This document shows positions 39,809 through 47,655 of a DNA stretch of 64,000 nt, in pieces. The DNA comes from Palsa-1033 sp963735455 (GTDB lineage Bacteria > Chloroflexota > Limnocylindria > Limnocylindrales > CSP1-4). The translations under genes and the position numbers were made by a program. Each line of letters opens with the position of its first letter. Within the stretch, counting starts at the first letter, position 1. Location: contig CAVTKZ010000001.1 in the NCBI GenBank assembly GCA_963735455.1, positions 186,001 to 250,000 on the forward strand, read 5' to 3'. The notes under the pieces are model-generated. The model did no database searches and was not told the DNA's origin. It was given only the letters and a program-made list of their open reading frames with translations.

Positions 39809-40087
39809 TCAGCTCGTCGGCCGAGCGTCGCCAGGATCAACATCGATCTCGATGAACTGGCGCAGCAGGAAGACCGACGCGACGATCGCGCCCATCACGA
39901 CCGTCAGCACGACGTACGGCCAGCGGCGAGGCTTGGGACGGGTCACGCGTCCGGGCAACGCGGTCCGAGCCGCGGCCCGCGCGGACGTGGCAAGCGAGCT
40001 GCGATTGATCGAGGCAAGTCCGCGGCGCGTCGAATCGAGCGCTCCAGTCAGGGCGTCCAGTTGGGTCAGGTCCTCCAGGCGATTCAC
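39809..40087 (-). CDS. small single-span membrane protein upstream of corA
   Basis: The GTG at 40087 is preceded by AAGGAG at good spacing and gives 92 residues. The N-terminal half is amphipathic (LEDLTQLDALTGALDSTRRGLASINRSSLATSARAAARTAL), and one helix near the end spans the membrane (WPYVVLTVVMGAIVASVFLL). The family is not recognised. The palindrome at 40167-40183 lies 80 bases upstream, placing this gene and perhaps corA under the putative YTGCAR regulator. Confidence 0.6.
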   Translation of the reverse strand: MNRLEDLTQLDALTGALDSTRRGLASINRSSLATSARAAARTALPGRVTRPKPRRWPYVVLTVVMGAIVASVFLLRQFIEIDVDPGDARPTS

Positions 40088-40166
40088 GTGGCGCTCCTTT
40101 GTGCTGTAGTGCCCCAAGCGTGGCCATGGAGCCGTCCTGGCCGACCAACAACCCTGCCTGGAATCC

Positions 40167-40183
40167 TTGCAGCAGTGCTGCAA
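40167..40183. promoter_or_regulatory. palindrome YTGCAR-N5-YTGCAR, site 1
   Basis: TTGCAGCAGTGCTGCAA is a perfect 17-base palindrome in the divergent region between the genes starting at 40087 (minus) and 40293 (plus). Its half-sites and spacing match sites at 42061 and 43682. Confidence 0.5.
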
Positions 40184-40292
40184 TCAGCACCGTCGGTTGC
40201 GGTGATCAAGACCGACACTGCAAGCAAACTGTCACGGGCGGCCAGCTCGCCGTGACGCCGCTGGGCCTGCCCGCGAGCGAGGCTGGCCAACG

Positions 40293-40907
40293 ATGACTGA
40301 GCCTCAGCCGGCACGGCGACCCAGACGCCTGGCCGGCCTACCCCAGCGCCTCCGGCTCGTGTTTGGCGTGCGCGGGGGAACGCCTTCGGCCGAGGCGCCC
40401 GCCGATTCGGCCGAGCCCGTCTTTGCCGACTTCGTCGCGTTCGCCACGGATTGCCGGGTCTTCGGAGCCCTGGCCCTGCCTTCAGGGCGGATGAGCGACC
40501 TGCTCAACGCCCACGACGAGTATGAGCTGGTCAACGTCCATCTCCAGAGCCTGGCCGACGGCCACGTGGTGGCCATGGCCTCGGTCCGGCTGGCCCGCGA
40601 CGAGATCGTGGCCGTCCACGCAGCGGGTCCCGCCAGCGCCCGGATCCACCGGACGAACATGCGAGCCTATCCGGTCGTCGTCAGGTCCGAGCCGTACACG
40701 ATCTGGGGCTATCTCCACGCCCTGCCCGGGGCCGACCCGATCGCCAGCCTCCGCCACCGTCGGCCGATGATCGCATTGACCGATGCGGCGATTGAGTACG
40801 CGCTCGCGGGCCGGCCCGGACGCTTCCGGCTGAGCACGCTGATCGTCAATCGGGAGCTGGCCTCATCCCTCGAGCCCACCAGCGACGAGGACGTCCTCCG
40901 GCCCTGA
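40293..40907 (+). CDS. hypothetical protein
   Basis: The 204-residue protein starts with a basic segment (RRPRRLAGLPQRLRLVFGVRGG). A globular region rich in beta-strands follows: VFADFVAFATDCRVFGALALPSGRMSDLLNAHDEYELVNVHLQSLADGHVVAMASVRLARDEIVAVHAAGP. The second half has SEPYTIWGYLHALPGADPIASLRHRRPMIALTDAAIEYAL. There is no membrane helix or signal peptide. I do not recognise a named family. It shares a divergent promoter region with the small membrane protein at 40087. Confidence 0.7.
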   Translation: MTEPQPARRPRRLAGLPQRLRLVFGVRGGTPSAEAPADSAEPVFADFVAFATDCRVFGALALPSGRMSDLLNAHDEYELVNVHLQSLADGHVVAMASVRLARDEIVAVHAAGPASARIHRTNMRAYPVVVRSEPYTIWGYLHALPGADPIASLRHRRPMIALTDAAIEYALAGRPGRFRLSTLIVNRELASSLEPTSDEDVLRP

Positions 40908-41031
40908 GCTCCCGGCTGCGAGATATCCGCAAGGGTCCGCCGCCCCGAGGCGATGGCTTCCAGCTCGGTGGAGCGATACGTTGTGGTCCTGGCCCGACCC
41001 GATCGGGCTTACCGCTAGCGAGGTACCTCCG

Positions 41032-41178
41032 ATGCTCTGGACCCTGATCGTCATCCTGCTGGTGCTGTGGGCCCTGGGCTTGGTCACCGCCGTCGGCGGA
41101 GCCTTCATCCACCTCCTGCTGATCGTTGCCCTGGTGGTCCTGGTCGCCCAGTTGCTCACAGGTCGCCGCGCGGCCTGA
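41032..41178 (+). CDS. lmo0937-family (DUF5670) small membrane protein
   Basis: The 48-residue protein MLWTLIVILLVLWALGLV... is almost entirely two membrane helices separated by VGGAFIH and ends with LLTGRRAA. This layout is the lmo0937/DUF5670 pattern of general-stress membrane peptides. An upstream in-frame ATG at 40981 adds a non-conserved lead, so ATG 41032 is preferred. The role is unknown; in Listeria the namesake belongs to the SigB regulon. Confidence 0.8.
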   Translation: MLWTLIVILLVLWALGLVTAVGGAFIHLLLIVALVVLVAQLLTGRRAA

Positions 41179-41333
41179 CCCCTTCCAGCCGGTTCGCTCC
41201 GGTGTGCCCGCTGGAGCGCCTGGCTGGAGCGGGGACCGACCCCGACCAGCGATTTGCCTGGAGGCGCAATTCCTCACGCACATCCGGAAGGCGGACCGGA
41301 TCCTGGGCAAGGACGGAGCCTGGTCGGCAGGAT

Positions 41334-41588
41334 CTACGCCGGCCGGCTCGGCTCCCAGCGGCCGTCGCGATAGGCGTACAGGACCGCATCGCGCCCACTC
41401 AGGTCGTTGGCGTGCACCCGAGCCCGCGGGTAGCGAGTCCGAATCCGGGCCTCGAGCGCCGCCGGGTCACGATCTGCCAGTCCCGCATCGCGCACGAAGC
41501 GGACGAAGTCGAGGTCGCTCGCCGGAATGGCGACGACCCGAGTCGCCGGCGCCGATTGGCGGATCGAAGTTCGGCAAGGCTCGTGCAT
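41334..41588 (-). CDS. small hypothetical protein
   Basis: This possible 84-residue cytosolic protein contains VVAIPASDLDFVRFVRDAGLADRDPAALEARIRTRYPRARVHANDLSGRDAVLYAYRDGRWEPSRPA, a balanced sequence that looks translated. No family is recognised. The inverted repeat CGTTGCA...TGCAACG at 41655-41678 lies about 67 bases upstream of its start. Confidence 0.55.
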   Translation of the reverse strand: MHEPCRTSIRQSAPATRVVAIPASDLDFVRFVRDAGLADRDPAALEARIRTRYPRARVHANDLSGRDAVLYAYRDGRWEPSRPA

Positions 41589-41654
41589 TGAGCAAGCGTA
41601 GGTAGCCGGCCGTCCGACAAACCATTCGAACCACGCGGCCGGACGTGCCAGCCC

Positions 41655-41678
41655 CGTTGCAAGGGTTCGCGTGCAACG
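41655..41678. promoter_or_regulatory. TTGCAA-type inverted repeat, variant spacing
   Basis: CGTTGCA at 41655-41661 and TGCAACG at 41672-41678 form a seven-base inverted repeat with a ten-base spacer. The half-site resembles the YTGCAR palindromes nearby but the spacing differs, so it is a weaker candidate. Confidence 0.35.
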
Positions 41679-41705
41679 GTTCGCGTGTCGCCCCTCCGGC
41701 CGGGG

Positions 41706-42011
41706 CTAGCCGGTCGCCTCAACGTCAATGTAGTGCTGGATATCAAACCCGATCAGCGCCTCGTCGAGATCCTCGAAATAGATCGGTCGGGCGAGCAGGT
41801 CCCGTCCGCCGGCCCAGGCGTAGAGCGCCTCGATTGACTCCCAGCGGCTGATGAACACGTACTGGTAGCCCGTCCCGTCGGCCTGGTTGCCAACGTGGAC
41901 ATCGATCACGCCTGGGACCTTGCGGGCGTCCGCGGCCTTGGCCAGGGCTCGCTCGCGAAACTCGTAGGCCCGGTCAGGCCGCACGCTCGTGCGCAGGATC
42001 CGGATCACCAT
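41706..42011 (-). CDS. antibiotic biosynthesis monooxygenase (ABM) domain protein
   Basis: The 101-residue protein from ATG 42011 is a single dimeric alpha/beta-barrel domain: MVIRILRTSVRPDRAYEFRERALAKAADARKVPGVIDVHVG, then YQYVFISRWESIEALYAWAGG. This is the ABM fold of small monooxygenases and haem-degrading or quinol-binding proteins. Catalytic residues vary, so the activity is unknown. It is divergent from the GlsB/YeaQ gene, with a YTGCAR palindrome between them. Confidence 0.78.
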   Translation of the reverse strand: MVIRILRTSVRPDRAYEFRERALAKAADARKVPGVIDVHVGNQADGTGYQYVFISRWESIEALYAWAGGRDLLARPIYFEDLDEALIGFDIQHYIDVEATG

Positions 42012-42060
42012 CCAGTCACGATACGACGAGCTCGCGCCGAACTGAATGGGCGGCGACCGA

Positions 42061-42077
42061 TTGCAATGGAGTTGCAA
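42061..42077. promoter_or_regulatory. palindrome YTGCAR-N5-YTGCAR, site 2
   Basis: TTGCAATGGAGTTGCAA places two TTGCAA half-sites five bases apart, 50 bases upstream of the ABM gene start and about 155 bases upstream of the GlsB/YeaQ gene. TTGCAA is rare in sequence of this G+C content. Confidence 0.5.
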
Positions 42078-42230
42078 GGGCCCTCCGGCAAACCCGCCGC
42101 AGACGTGCCCGGACGATCTGTCACGTCGCCGATATGCCCAACCGGTCCACGGAGGTTCGCCCGTAGCGCGCCGCGGCCCACTGTCCTGGCAGGGCGGCGG
42201 ATCGCCCGACAATTCGAGGAGAACCAGACC

Positions 42231-42503
42231 ATGGGAATCATCGCGTGGATCGTCCTCGGGGCGATCGCGGGCTTCGTCGCCAACCTGATTGCCGGGGGCA
42301 ACGAGGGGATCGTCGGGACGGTCCTGCTGGGGATCATCGGTGCGGTCGTCGGCGGGTTCATTGCCGGATCAGTGCTGGGCATCGCCGATATCACCGGACT
42401 GAACGCGTCGAGCATCCTCGTCGCGATCTTCGGAGCGGTCATCGTCCTGGTCGTCTGGCACGCCTTTGCCGGCCGACGTGGCGTGAGCACGAATCACATC
42501 TGA
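42231..42503 (+). CDS. GlsB/YeaQ/YmgE-family stress membrane protein
   Basis: The ATG at 42231 follows GAGGAGA and gives 90 residues with three membrane segments rich in Gly: IIAWIVLGAIAGFVANLIAGG, GIVGTVLLGIIGAVVGGFIAG and ASSILVAIFGAVIVLVVWHAF. The GxIAGxxA and GxxGAxxGG patterns are the family signature (transglycosylase-associated protein). Members are small inner-membrane stress proteins of unknown activity. It belongs to the stress neighbourhood around Dps. Confidence 0.88.
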   Translation: MGIIAWIVLGAIAGFVANLIAGGNEGIVGTVLLGIIGAVVGGFIAGSVLGIADITGLNASSILVAIFGAVIVLVVWHAFAGRRGVSTNHI

Positions 42504-42600
42504 CGCAGGAGGCTTCAAGCGGTTGAGGCCACTCAAGCCCGCCGGTCAAGCGGCTCGGCGCTCCTTCTCGCGGGGCAGCCGAGCCGCTCAATGATTCCGG

Positions 42601-43746
42601 TCAGGCGGCAGCCTCGTTCGGCTGCCCGAACACTGCGCTGACGATCTCCGCAACCGAGCGCGGATCGGGCGGGTCGTCTGGCCGGGCGATCACCGAGGCA
42701 TGAACTCCTGGACGCGGGCAGTTGGCCTGGGCCCGGAAGGCGACGGTCAGGGGAGTCCCATCGGGCCGCTGGAGATCGAACAGCCCGTTGGCCTGGCCGC
42801 TGGCGAGGAAGGCGAGCCACTGTTCCGCGGCCGCGGAGCGAAGCTCGGGCGGCGTCAGGTCGGCGAGCGTCTGGCGGAGGACGAGCTCGGCCGGGACGCC
42901 CAGGAGGGTCTCGACTCCGGGTGACGCATCGACGTAGCGCGCCTGATCGTCGGCCAGGAGCACGGCCGGCCCGGCCGGCGGCACGAGCCAGGCGCCCGGG
43001 GCGAGGCAGTCGTACGTCTCGAAGCGCCATTCGGTCATCAAGCGCAGGAAGGCCGGATCGAGCGTGCCCTGCGCGCGACGCTGGGCGAACTCGTGGAGGG
43101 CGAGACGGTCGCGCCACGAGGCGACCACGAGGAGCTCGGTCTGGCCCTCGATCACCCGCCGGCCGACCTGGATGCCGGCGACGCCGGCCGCCCCGACCTC
43201 GGGAGCCACCGCCCGGATCATCTCGTGGGCCGCCGCCTCGGCGTGGGGCGCAACCCGGGCCCAGACGATCCCCAGGGCGCCTCCGCTGGACGTGCCGGCC
43301 GGCGACAGCGGGCCCTCCGCGACCTCGAATAGGTCGACCGCAACGCCCTCGAGCGTCCGCCCGGGCGGCTGGCTCGGCAGGGCAGCGTCCGGCAGCCCGG
43401 ACGTCGCCGCGGAGATCGCCTCGATCGAGCGCCAGGTTGACATGGCCAGGAAGCCCAAGGCGTCACCCGTGCGCCGGAAGCCGAGCGTGACCCCGACAAA
43501 TCCCGCGGGCGGCGCCTGTTCAAAGTCCAGTCCCCGGAGGCGCTCGACAAGCCGGCGCTCCTGACCTGTCGGGACGGTCCCCCGGAGCAGTCGGATGATG
43601 ACGGCAACTCTCCTCGAGGGCTGGCTACGAGCGAGTCGGAAAGGGATTATCGAAGCCCGGGCAGGGCTTGTCCAGAGCCGTCTGCAACGTGTTTGCAGCG
43701 CTTCGCCGGGCGGGCGGAGGCGCCCCGGAGGGATGGTCATGGCCAT
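42601..43746 (-). CDS. ABM-like double domain fused to a PAS domain
   Basis: Recognisable sequence begins at RVAVIIRLLRGTVPTGQERRLVERL near 43600. Two ABM-like units follow (VGVTLGFRRTGDALGFLAMSTWRSIEAI; and GIVWARVAPHAEAAAHEMIRAV...GRRVIEGQTELLVVASWRDRLALHEF), then a PAS domain (PAVLLADDQARYVDASPGVETLLGVPAELVLRQTLADLTPPEL...LFDLQRPDGTPLTVAFRAQANC). No start codon lies at the family boundary. ATG 43746 is the nearest good one, so the first 50 residues are uncertain. There is no kinase or DNA-binding output. It may be a sensor that acts on a partner. Confidence 0.65.
   Translation of the reverse strand: MAMTIPPGRLRPPGEALQTRCRRLWTSPARASIIPFRLARSQPSRRVAVIIRLLRGTVPTGQERRLVERLRGLDFEQAPPAGFVGVTLGFRRTGDALGFLAMSTWRSIEAISAATSGLPDAALPSQPPGRTLEGVAVDLFEVAEGPLSPAGTSSGGALGIVWARVAPHAEAAAHEMIRAVAPEVGAAGVAGIQVGRRVIEGQTELLVVASWRDRLALHEFAQRRAQGTLDPAFLRLMTEWRFETYDCLAPGAWLVPPAGPAVLLADDQARYVDASPGVETLLGVPAELVLRQTLADLTPPELRSAAAEQWLAFLASGQANGLFDLQRPDGTPLTVAFRAQANCPRPGVHASVIARPDDPPDPRSVAEIVSAVFGQPNEAAA
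43682..43698. promoter_or_regulatory. palindrome YTGCAR-N5-YTGCAR, site 3
   Basis: CTGCAACGTGTTTGCAG has perfect six-base arms around five bases. It lies 89 bases upstream of the Dps-like start and overlaps the uncertain 5' end of the divergent ABM-PAS gene. Confidence 0.5.
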
Positions 43747-43786
43747 CCTCGGGAGAGCATCGCCGTACCCCGACCGTGGAGGACCC

Positions 43787-44386
43787 ATGAGCCCGAACCG
43801 CAGCAACAAGTCCGCTCGAGGGCGTCGATCGCCCCAGCCCCAGCTGGGCGTCAGGGGGCCCGAAGTCCAGCCCTTTGGAACACTCCGCCTGCTGCCGATC
43901 GCCCTGGCCGCCGAGGCGCGAGCGGAGAGTGCCCAGCTCCTGAACGAGATCCTGGCCGACACGATGATCCTGTACGGCATGTACAAGAAGGACCACTGGC
44001 TTGTCGCCGGTCCGACGTTCTACCAGGTCCACCTCCTGTTCGACAAGCACGCGGCGGAGCAGCTCGAGCTCATCGACCTGGTTGCGGAGCGAGTCCAGAG
44101 CCTGGGCGCTATTGCTGTTGGTGATCCGCGCCATGCGGCCGAGCTGACCACGATCGAGCGACCTCCGAACGGGTCGGAGGATCTGCCGGTCATGATCGAC
44201 CGCCTGCTGGACGCCCACGAGACGATCATCGAAAAGGTCCGCGAGGCGATTGACAAGACCGAGAAGTCCGGGGACTGGGGCACCAACGACCTGCTCATGG
44301 GCGACGTCCTGCGCCGCCACGAGCTCCAGGTCTGGTTTGTCGCGGAGCACGTCGTCGACCTGCCCCTGATCGAGCCCCGGTCCTGA
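43787..44386 (+). CDS. dps: Dps/ferritin-like DNA protection protein
   Basis: The ATG at 43787 follows GTGGAGGA and gives 199 residues. A basic 25-residue tail (SNKSARGRRSPQPQ) that could bind DNA precedes a four-helix ferritin-like domain. The intersubunit ferroxidase pattern is visible in YKKDHWLVAGPTFYQVHLLFDKHAAEQLELIDLVAERVQSLG (His, then Asp and Glu). It would sequester iron and use H2O2, protecting DNA. A YTGCAR palindrome lies upstream. The start overlaps no other gene, and a small membrane protein gene follows. Confidence 0.88.
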   Translation: MSPNRSNKSARGRRSPQPQLGVRGPEVQPFGTLRLLPIALAAEARAESAQLLNEILADTMILYGMYKKDHWLVAGPTFYQVHLLFDKHAAEQLELIDLVAERVQSLGAIAVGDPRHAAELTTIERPPNGSEDLPVMIDRLLDAHETIIEKVREAIDKTEKSGDWGTNDLLMGDVLRRHELQVWFVAEHVVDLPLIEPRS

Positions 44387-44416
44387 TCGTAGAGCACAGT
44401 GGAAGGAGATCCCGCC

Positions 44417-44758
44417 ATGGTCAAGAATGGAAGCAGCGCCATTGAGGAGCGCGACGCGCTTGCCGAGGAGGCGGACGACGGCTTCAAGTCGCTCCTGGAG
44501 CGCGGCCGATCGGCCGTCGAGCGCCTGCCCGACGCCGTCGATGACGCCCGCTCAGCGCTTGATGCGGCGGAGGGTCAGCTCGCCGGGCTGTCCGACCGGG
44601 GCGTCATCGCGGCAGTCGGCTTCTCGGCGGGGATCAGCACCGGGTTGTTCCTGGCTGGTGCCCCGCGGTTGATCCTGGCCGCTTCGATCGTCCCGGTGCT
44701 GATCACGGTCCGCACGGCGCTGGCCCGGGGAGTCTGGGTCTCGAGGCTGGTCAACTAG
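44417..44758 (+). CDS. small membrane protein next to dps
   Basis: The ATG at 44417 follows GGAAGGAG and gives 113 residues. The N-terminal half is acidic and helical (SAIEERDALAEEADDGFKSLLERGRSAVERLPDAVDDARSALDAAEGQL). Two hydrophobic segments near the end (GVIAAVGFSAGISTGLFLAG and ILAASIVPVLITVRTAL) could span the membrane. It resembles DUF883/YqjD-like stress proteins in layout only. It probably forms an operon with dps, 30 bases upstream. Confidence 0.65.
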   Translation: MVKNGSSAIEERDALAEEADDGFKSLLERGRSAVERLPDAVDDARSALDAAEGQLAGLSDRGVIAAVGFSAGISTGLFLAGAPRLILAASIVPVLITVRTALARGVWVSRLVN

Positions 44759-44806
44759 ACTCAGCGAGGGCCCCTCGTGGGGGCCCAGCCGACCCAGTGA
44801 GGTCAC

Positions 44807-45946
44807 GTGAGAGGACGAGCAGGGATCTTGGGGCGGACCAGGCCCCAGGCCGGCGCAGCCGCCTACGGCCTGGCCGTCCTGGTGCCGCTGACCGCCACGG
44901 CCCTGACCTACGTCCTGAATCGCGCCCTCGCCGGCAATATCGGCTTTCCCCTCGACTTCATCGCCGTCGCGATCGTCGGCTGGCGGGGTGGCCTGGGTCC
45001 GGGCCTGCTGGCCACGGCGGTCTGCGCCCTGGGCGAGCCGTTCGTCTTCAGTGACCCGGCCGGTTCGGGTCCCCTCCAGCTCAGCCGGCTGGCGCTGTTC
45101 GCCCTTGCCTGCATCCTGGCCAGCCTCCTGACCGACGGCCTGCGGGCCGCCCAGCGACGGGCCGAAGAACGGGGCCGGGGCGTCCTGGAACGGGAAGAGC
45201 GCCTCCGGCTGACCCTCGACGACCGGGATCGCCTGCTCGAGGCCGAGCGGCAGACCCTGCAGATCCGGGATGCCTTCATCGAAGTCCTGTCGCACGAGCT
45301 GAGGACACCGATGACCACGATCGTCGGCGGGGCCGAGCTCCTCGAGCGTGGTCACCTTCGAGCGCAGCGGGCGGCTGAAGTTGCCCACGATGTCCGCGAG
45401 GAAGCTGAGCGGATGATTCGGTTGATCGAGGATCTCCTGGTCCTGAGCCGAGCCGAGCGACGCAGCCTGGAGCTGAGCGATGAGCCCGTCCTGGTCCAAC
45501 GAGTCGTGGATCGCGTGGTGCTCGACATCAAGCGCCGCCAGCCGGGCCTCGTGATCGAGCTTGCCCTCGCGCCGGACCTGCCCCCCGTTCGGGGCGAGCC
45601 GACGTACGTGGAACAGGTCCTGCGCAACCTGGTTGGTAACGCCGCGAAGTACGGCCCGCCCGAGGGTCCCATCCGGATCGCTGGATCCGCGTCGGGCGAG
45701 TTCGCCGAGGTCCGGGTTCTCGACGCCGGCCCGGGGATCCAGGCCGAAGACCTCGATCGCGTCTTCGACCTCTTCTACCGATCTCGGGAAACGGCCTCCC
45801 GGGTCAGTGGAGCCGGGATCGGCCTGTTCGTCTGCCGCCAGCTGGTCGAGCTGATGGGCGGACGGATCTGGTCCAGCCGGCGGGCGGAGGGTGGGGCCGA
45901 ATTCGGGTTCAGCCTGCCCCTCGAGTCCGACGATGTCGCCGGCTGA
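44807..45946 (+). CDS. histidine kinase with DUF4118 (KdpD-like) membrane domain
   Basis: The 379-residue kinase starts with four closely packed membrane helices in the DUF4118 pattern (GFPLDFIAVAIVGWRGGLGPGLLATAVCALGEPFVF). A coiled-coil region (RAAQRRAEERGRGVLEREERLRLTLDDRDRLLEAER) follows, then HisKA (FIEVLSHELRTPMTTIVGG) and an ATPase domain (RNLVGNAAKYG, DAGPGI, GAGIGLFVCRQLVELMGG). The likely partner is the OmpR regulator at 46457, separated by one small stress gene. The signal is unknown. A hairpin containing GGCGCTTTCGCC lies 40 bases after the stop. Confidence 0.88.
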   Translation: MRGRAGILGRTRPQAGAAAYGLAVLVPLTATALTYVLNRALAGNIGFPLDFIAVAIVGWRGGLGPGLLATAVCALGEPFVFSDPAGSGPLQLSRLALFALACILASLLTDGLRAAQRRAEERGRGVLEREERLRLTLDDRDRLLEAERQTLQIRDAFIEVLSHELRTPMTTIVGGAELLERGHLRAQRAAEVAHDVREEAERMIRLIEDLLVLSRAERRSLELSDEPVLVQRVVDRVVLDIKRRQPGLVIELALAPDLPPVRGEPTYVEQVLRNLVGNAAKYGPPEGPIRIAGSASGEFAEVRVLDAGPGIQAEDLDRVFDLFYRSRETASRVSGAGIGLFVCRQLVELMGGRIWSSRRAEGGAEFGFSLPLESDDVAG

Positions 45947-46097
45947 GGCGGCCCGATCAAGCGCGCGACTGCGACGAGACTGAAATGATCGGGGCGCTTT
46001 CGCCGGGACCGGCCGCAAGCCATTTGGCTCTACGGTCGTCAGGCCAGCCAACGGGCGGCGCACGCAACCAGCCAGGCAGCCCACGGAGGTCCCTCAG

Positions 46098-46313
46098 ATG
46101 GACGTCAAAGACACCATGCGCGATGTGAAGACCGACACCAAGGAAGCCGTTCGGGATGCCGACGGACACCAGTTCAAGGATGACCTGGGCAATGCCGGCG
46201 ACCGGATCCGCGACGACCTGGGCAAGGCCGGCGACAAGGCCCGGGACGAGATGGACAAGCTCCACCAGGACGCCCACAACGAGTACAACAGGCAGACCAG
46301 CGACCCGCGCTGA
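46098..46313 (+). CDS. small hydrophilic stress-type protein
   Basis: The 71-residue product is highly charged and predicted entirely helical, with repeated 11-residue-like units (DVKDTMRDVKTDTKEAVRDAD, DDLGNAGDRIRDDLGKAGDKARDEMDKL). This composition resembles CsbD, YtjA and group-3 LEA proteins, which are disordered until drying or stress. It contains no Cys or Trp. It sits between a kinase and a response regulator gene and is flanked by two similar hairpins. The family call is by composition only. Confidence 0.65.
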   Translation: MDVKDTMRDVKTDTKEAVRDADGHQFKDDLGNAGDRIRDDLGKAGDKARDEMDKLHQDAHNEYNRQTSDPR

Positions 46314-46456
46314 TCTGGTTCGCGGCGATCGCGCCCAGTCGGGGGATCGGGCGCTTTCGCCCGTCGTCCGGCCCGGGGCAGCGCGGAGGGCGCGATCGGC
46401 GCACAGTGGTGTGCCGCGCCGCGGCACTTGGCCCGGACGCAGTCGAGGAGGACCAC

Positions 46457-47185
46457 GTGGCCAACCAGCCGCTCGTGCTCGTTGCCGATGATGAGCCGCG
46501 GATCACGAAGCTCGTCGCGCTGACCCTGCACGATGAAGGCTTTCGGGTGATCACCGCGTCCGGGGGCGAAGAGGCGTTGCGCAAGGCCGAGGAGATGCGT
46601 CCGGACATCGTCCTGCTCGACATCGTGATGCCCGACCTCGATGGGATCGAGGTGATGAAGCAGCTCCGCGAGTGGCGTCCGGTGCCAGTCATCCTGCTGA
46701 CCGCCAAGGGCGCGACCGCGGACAAGGCGAAAGGGCTCGACCTGGGCGCGGACGACTACATCGCCAAGCCCTTCCATCCTGACGAGCTGGCAGCGCGCGT
46801 ACGGGCGGTCCTGCGGCGCGCGTCGGGGATCGCACCGGGCTCGGGAATCGTCCACGTCGGTGCAGTCGAGATCGATCTGGAGCGAAGGCTCGTGACCCGC
46901 GACGGCGAGCTGGTATCGCTCAGCCGGACGGAATGGCTGCTGCTCCAGCACCTGGCGGCCAATGCGGGCAAGGTCGTCCTCCACACCGAGCTGCTGACCA
47001 AGGTCTGGGGGCCTGAATACCGCGACGACCTGCAGTACCTGCGGGTCTGGATCAGCCGGGTCCGGCGCAAGCTCGGGGCAACGCCGGGCAGCCCTGGTCC
47101 GATCACCACGTTCCAGGGGATCGGCTATGTCCTGAACGCGGATGGCGCCGGCGAGGGCGAGCCGGTCCAGAGCGCCAGCGCCTGA
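46457..47185 (+). CDS. OmpR-family response regulator
   Basis: The GTG at 46457 follows GAGGAGG and gives 242 residues. The receiver is canonical: LVADDEPRITKLVALTL, acceptor Asp in IVLLDIVMPDLDG, Thr in VILLTAKG and Lys in YIAKPFHPDEL. The winged helix follows (SLSRTEWLLLQHLAANAGKVVLHTELLTKVWG, LRVWISRVRRKLG, TFQGIGYVLN), closest to the KdpE type. The DUF4118 kinase 0.5 kb upstream is its probable partner, a KdpDE-like arrangement without kdp genes here. Its stop overlaps the next start (TGATG). Confidence 0.9.
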   Translation: MANQPLVLVADDEPRITKLVALTLHDEGFRVITASGGEEALRKAEEMRPDIVLLDIVMPDLDGIEVMKQLREWRPVPVILLTAKGATADKAKGLDLGADDYIAKPFHPDELAARVRAVLRRASGIAPGSGIVHVGAVEIDLERRLVTRDGELVSLSRTEWLLLQHLAANAGKVVLHTELLTKVWGPEYRDDLQYLRVWISRVRRKLGATPGSPGPITTFQGIGYVLNADGAGEGEPVQSASA

Positions 47186-47643
47186 TGTCCGGGACGATGA
47201 TCGAAGTGGCGGCCCTCCGGCTGGAGCCGCTGACCGACGCTCGACTCGCCATCGGGCGCCTGGCCGCCATCGGACCCGTCGTCCTCCTGCGCGGCTTGCG
47301 GGCCGATGGCTATTCGGCCACGGTCTCGACCGATGCCGAGGAGACGCTCGGAGGGCCCTGGAACGACCTCGTCGCGTCCGGCCCCGAGGCCAGCCGCTCG
47401 GAGGACAACGGCCGCCCGGACCCCCGAGCCGTCGCGCGGCTGGAGGCGGCCCGCTCAGCTGATGGCGCCGACTGGCTGATCGCGACCGAAGCGATCCTCC
47501 CCTCGGCCCGGGCCTGCCGGGGACTGCGGGTGATCTGCCTGGGCCCCGGTGACGACCAGCTTGGGCCGACCCGGCCCGATCACCGCGCCCACAGCCTCCT
47601 CGACGCGACTCGGATCATCGAGACAGCGGCGGCCTTCGCCTGA
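47185..47643 (+). CDS. hypothetical protein
   Basis: The 152-residue product overlaps the regulator's stop by one base, so it is co-translated. The sequence alternates hydrophobic strands and helices (PVVLLRGLRADGYSATVSTDAEETLGGPW, WLIATEAILPSARACRGLRVICLGPGDDQLGP, HSLLDATRIIETAAAF), suggesting an alpha/beta fold. The last segment resembles the end of HAD-like domains, but no catalytic Asp motif is evident. I do not assign a function. Confidence 0.6.
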   Translation: MSGTMIEVAALRLEPLTDARLAIGRLAAIGPVVLLRGLRADGYSATVSTDAEETLGGPWNDLVASGPEASRSEDNGRPDPRAVARLEAARSADGADWLIATEAILPSARACRGLRVICLGPGDDQLGPTRPDHRAHSLLDATRIIETAAAFA

Positions 47644-47655
47644 CAGGAGCCAACC

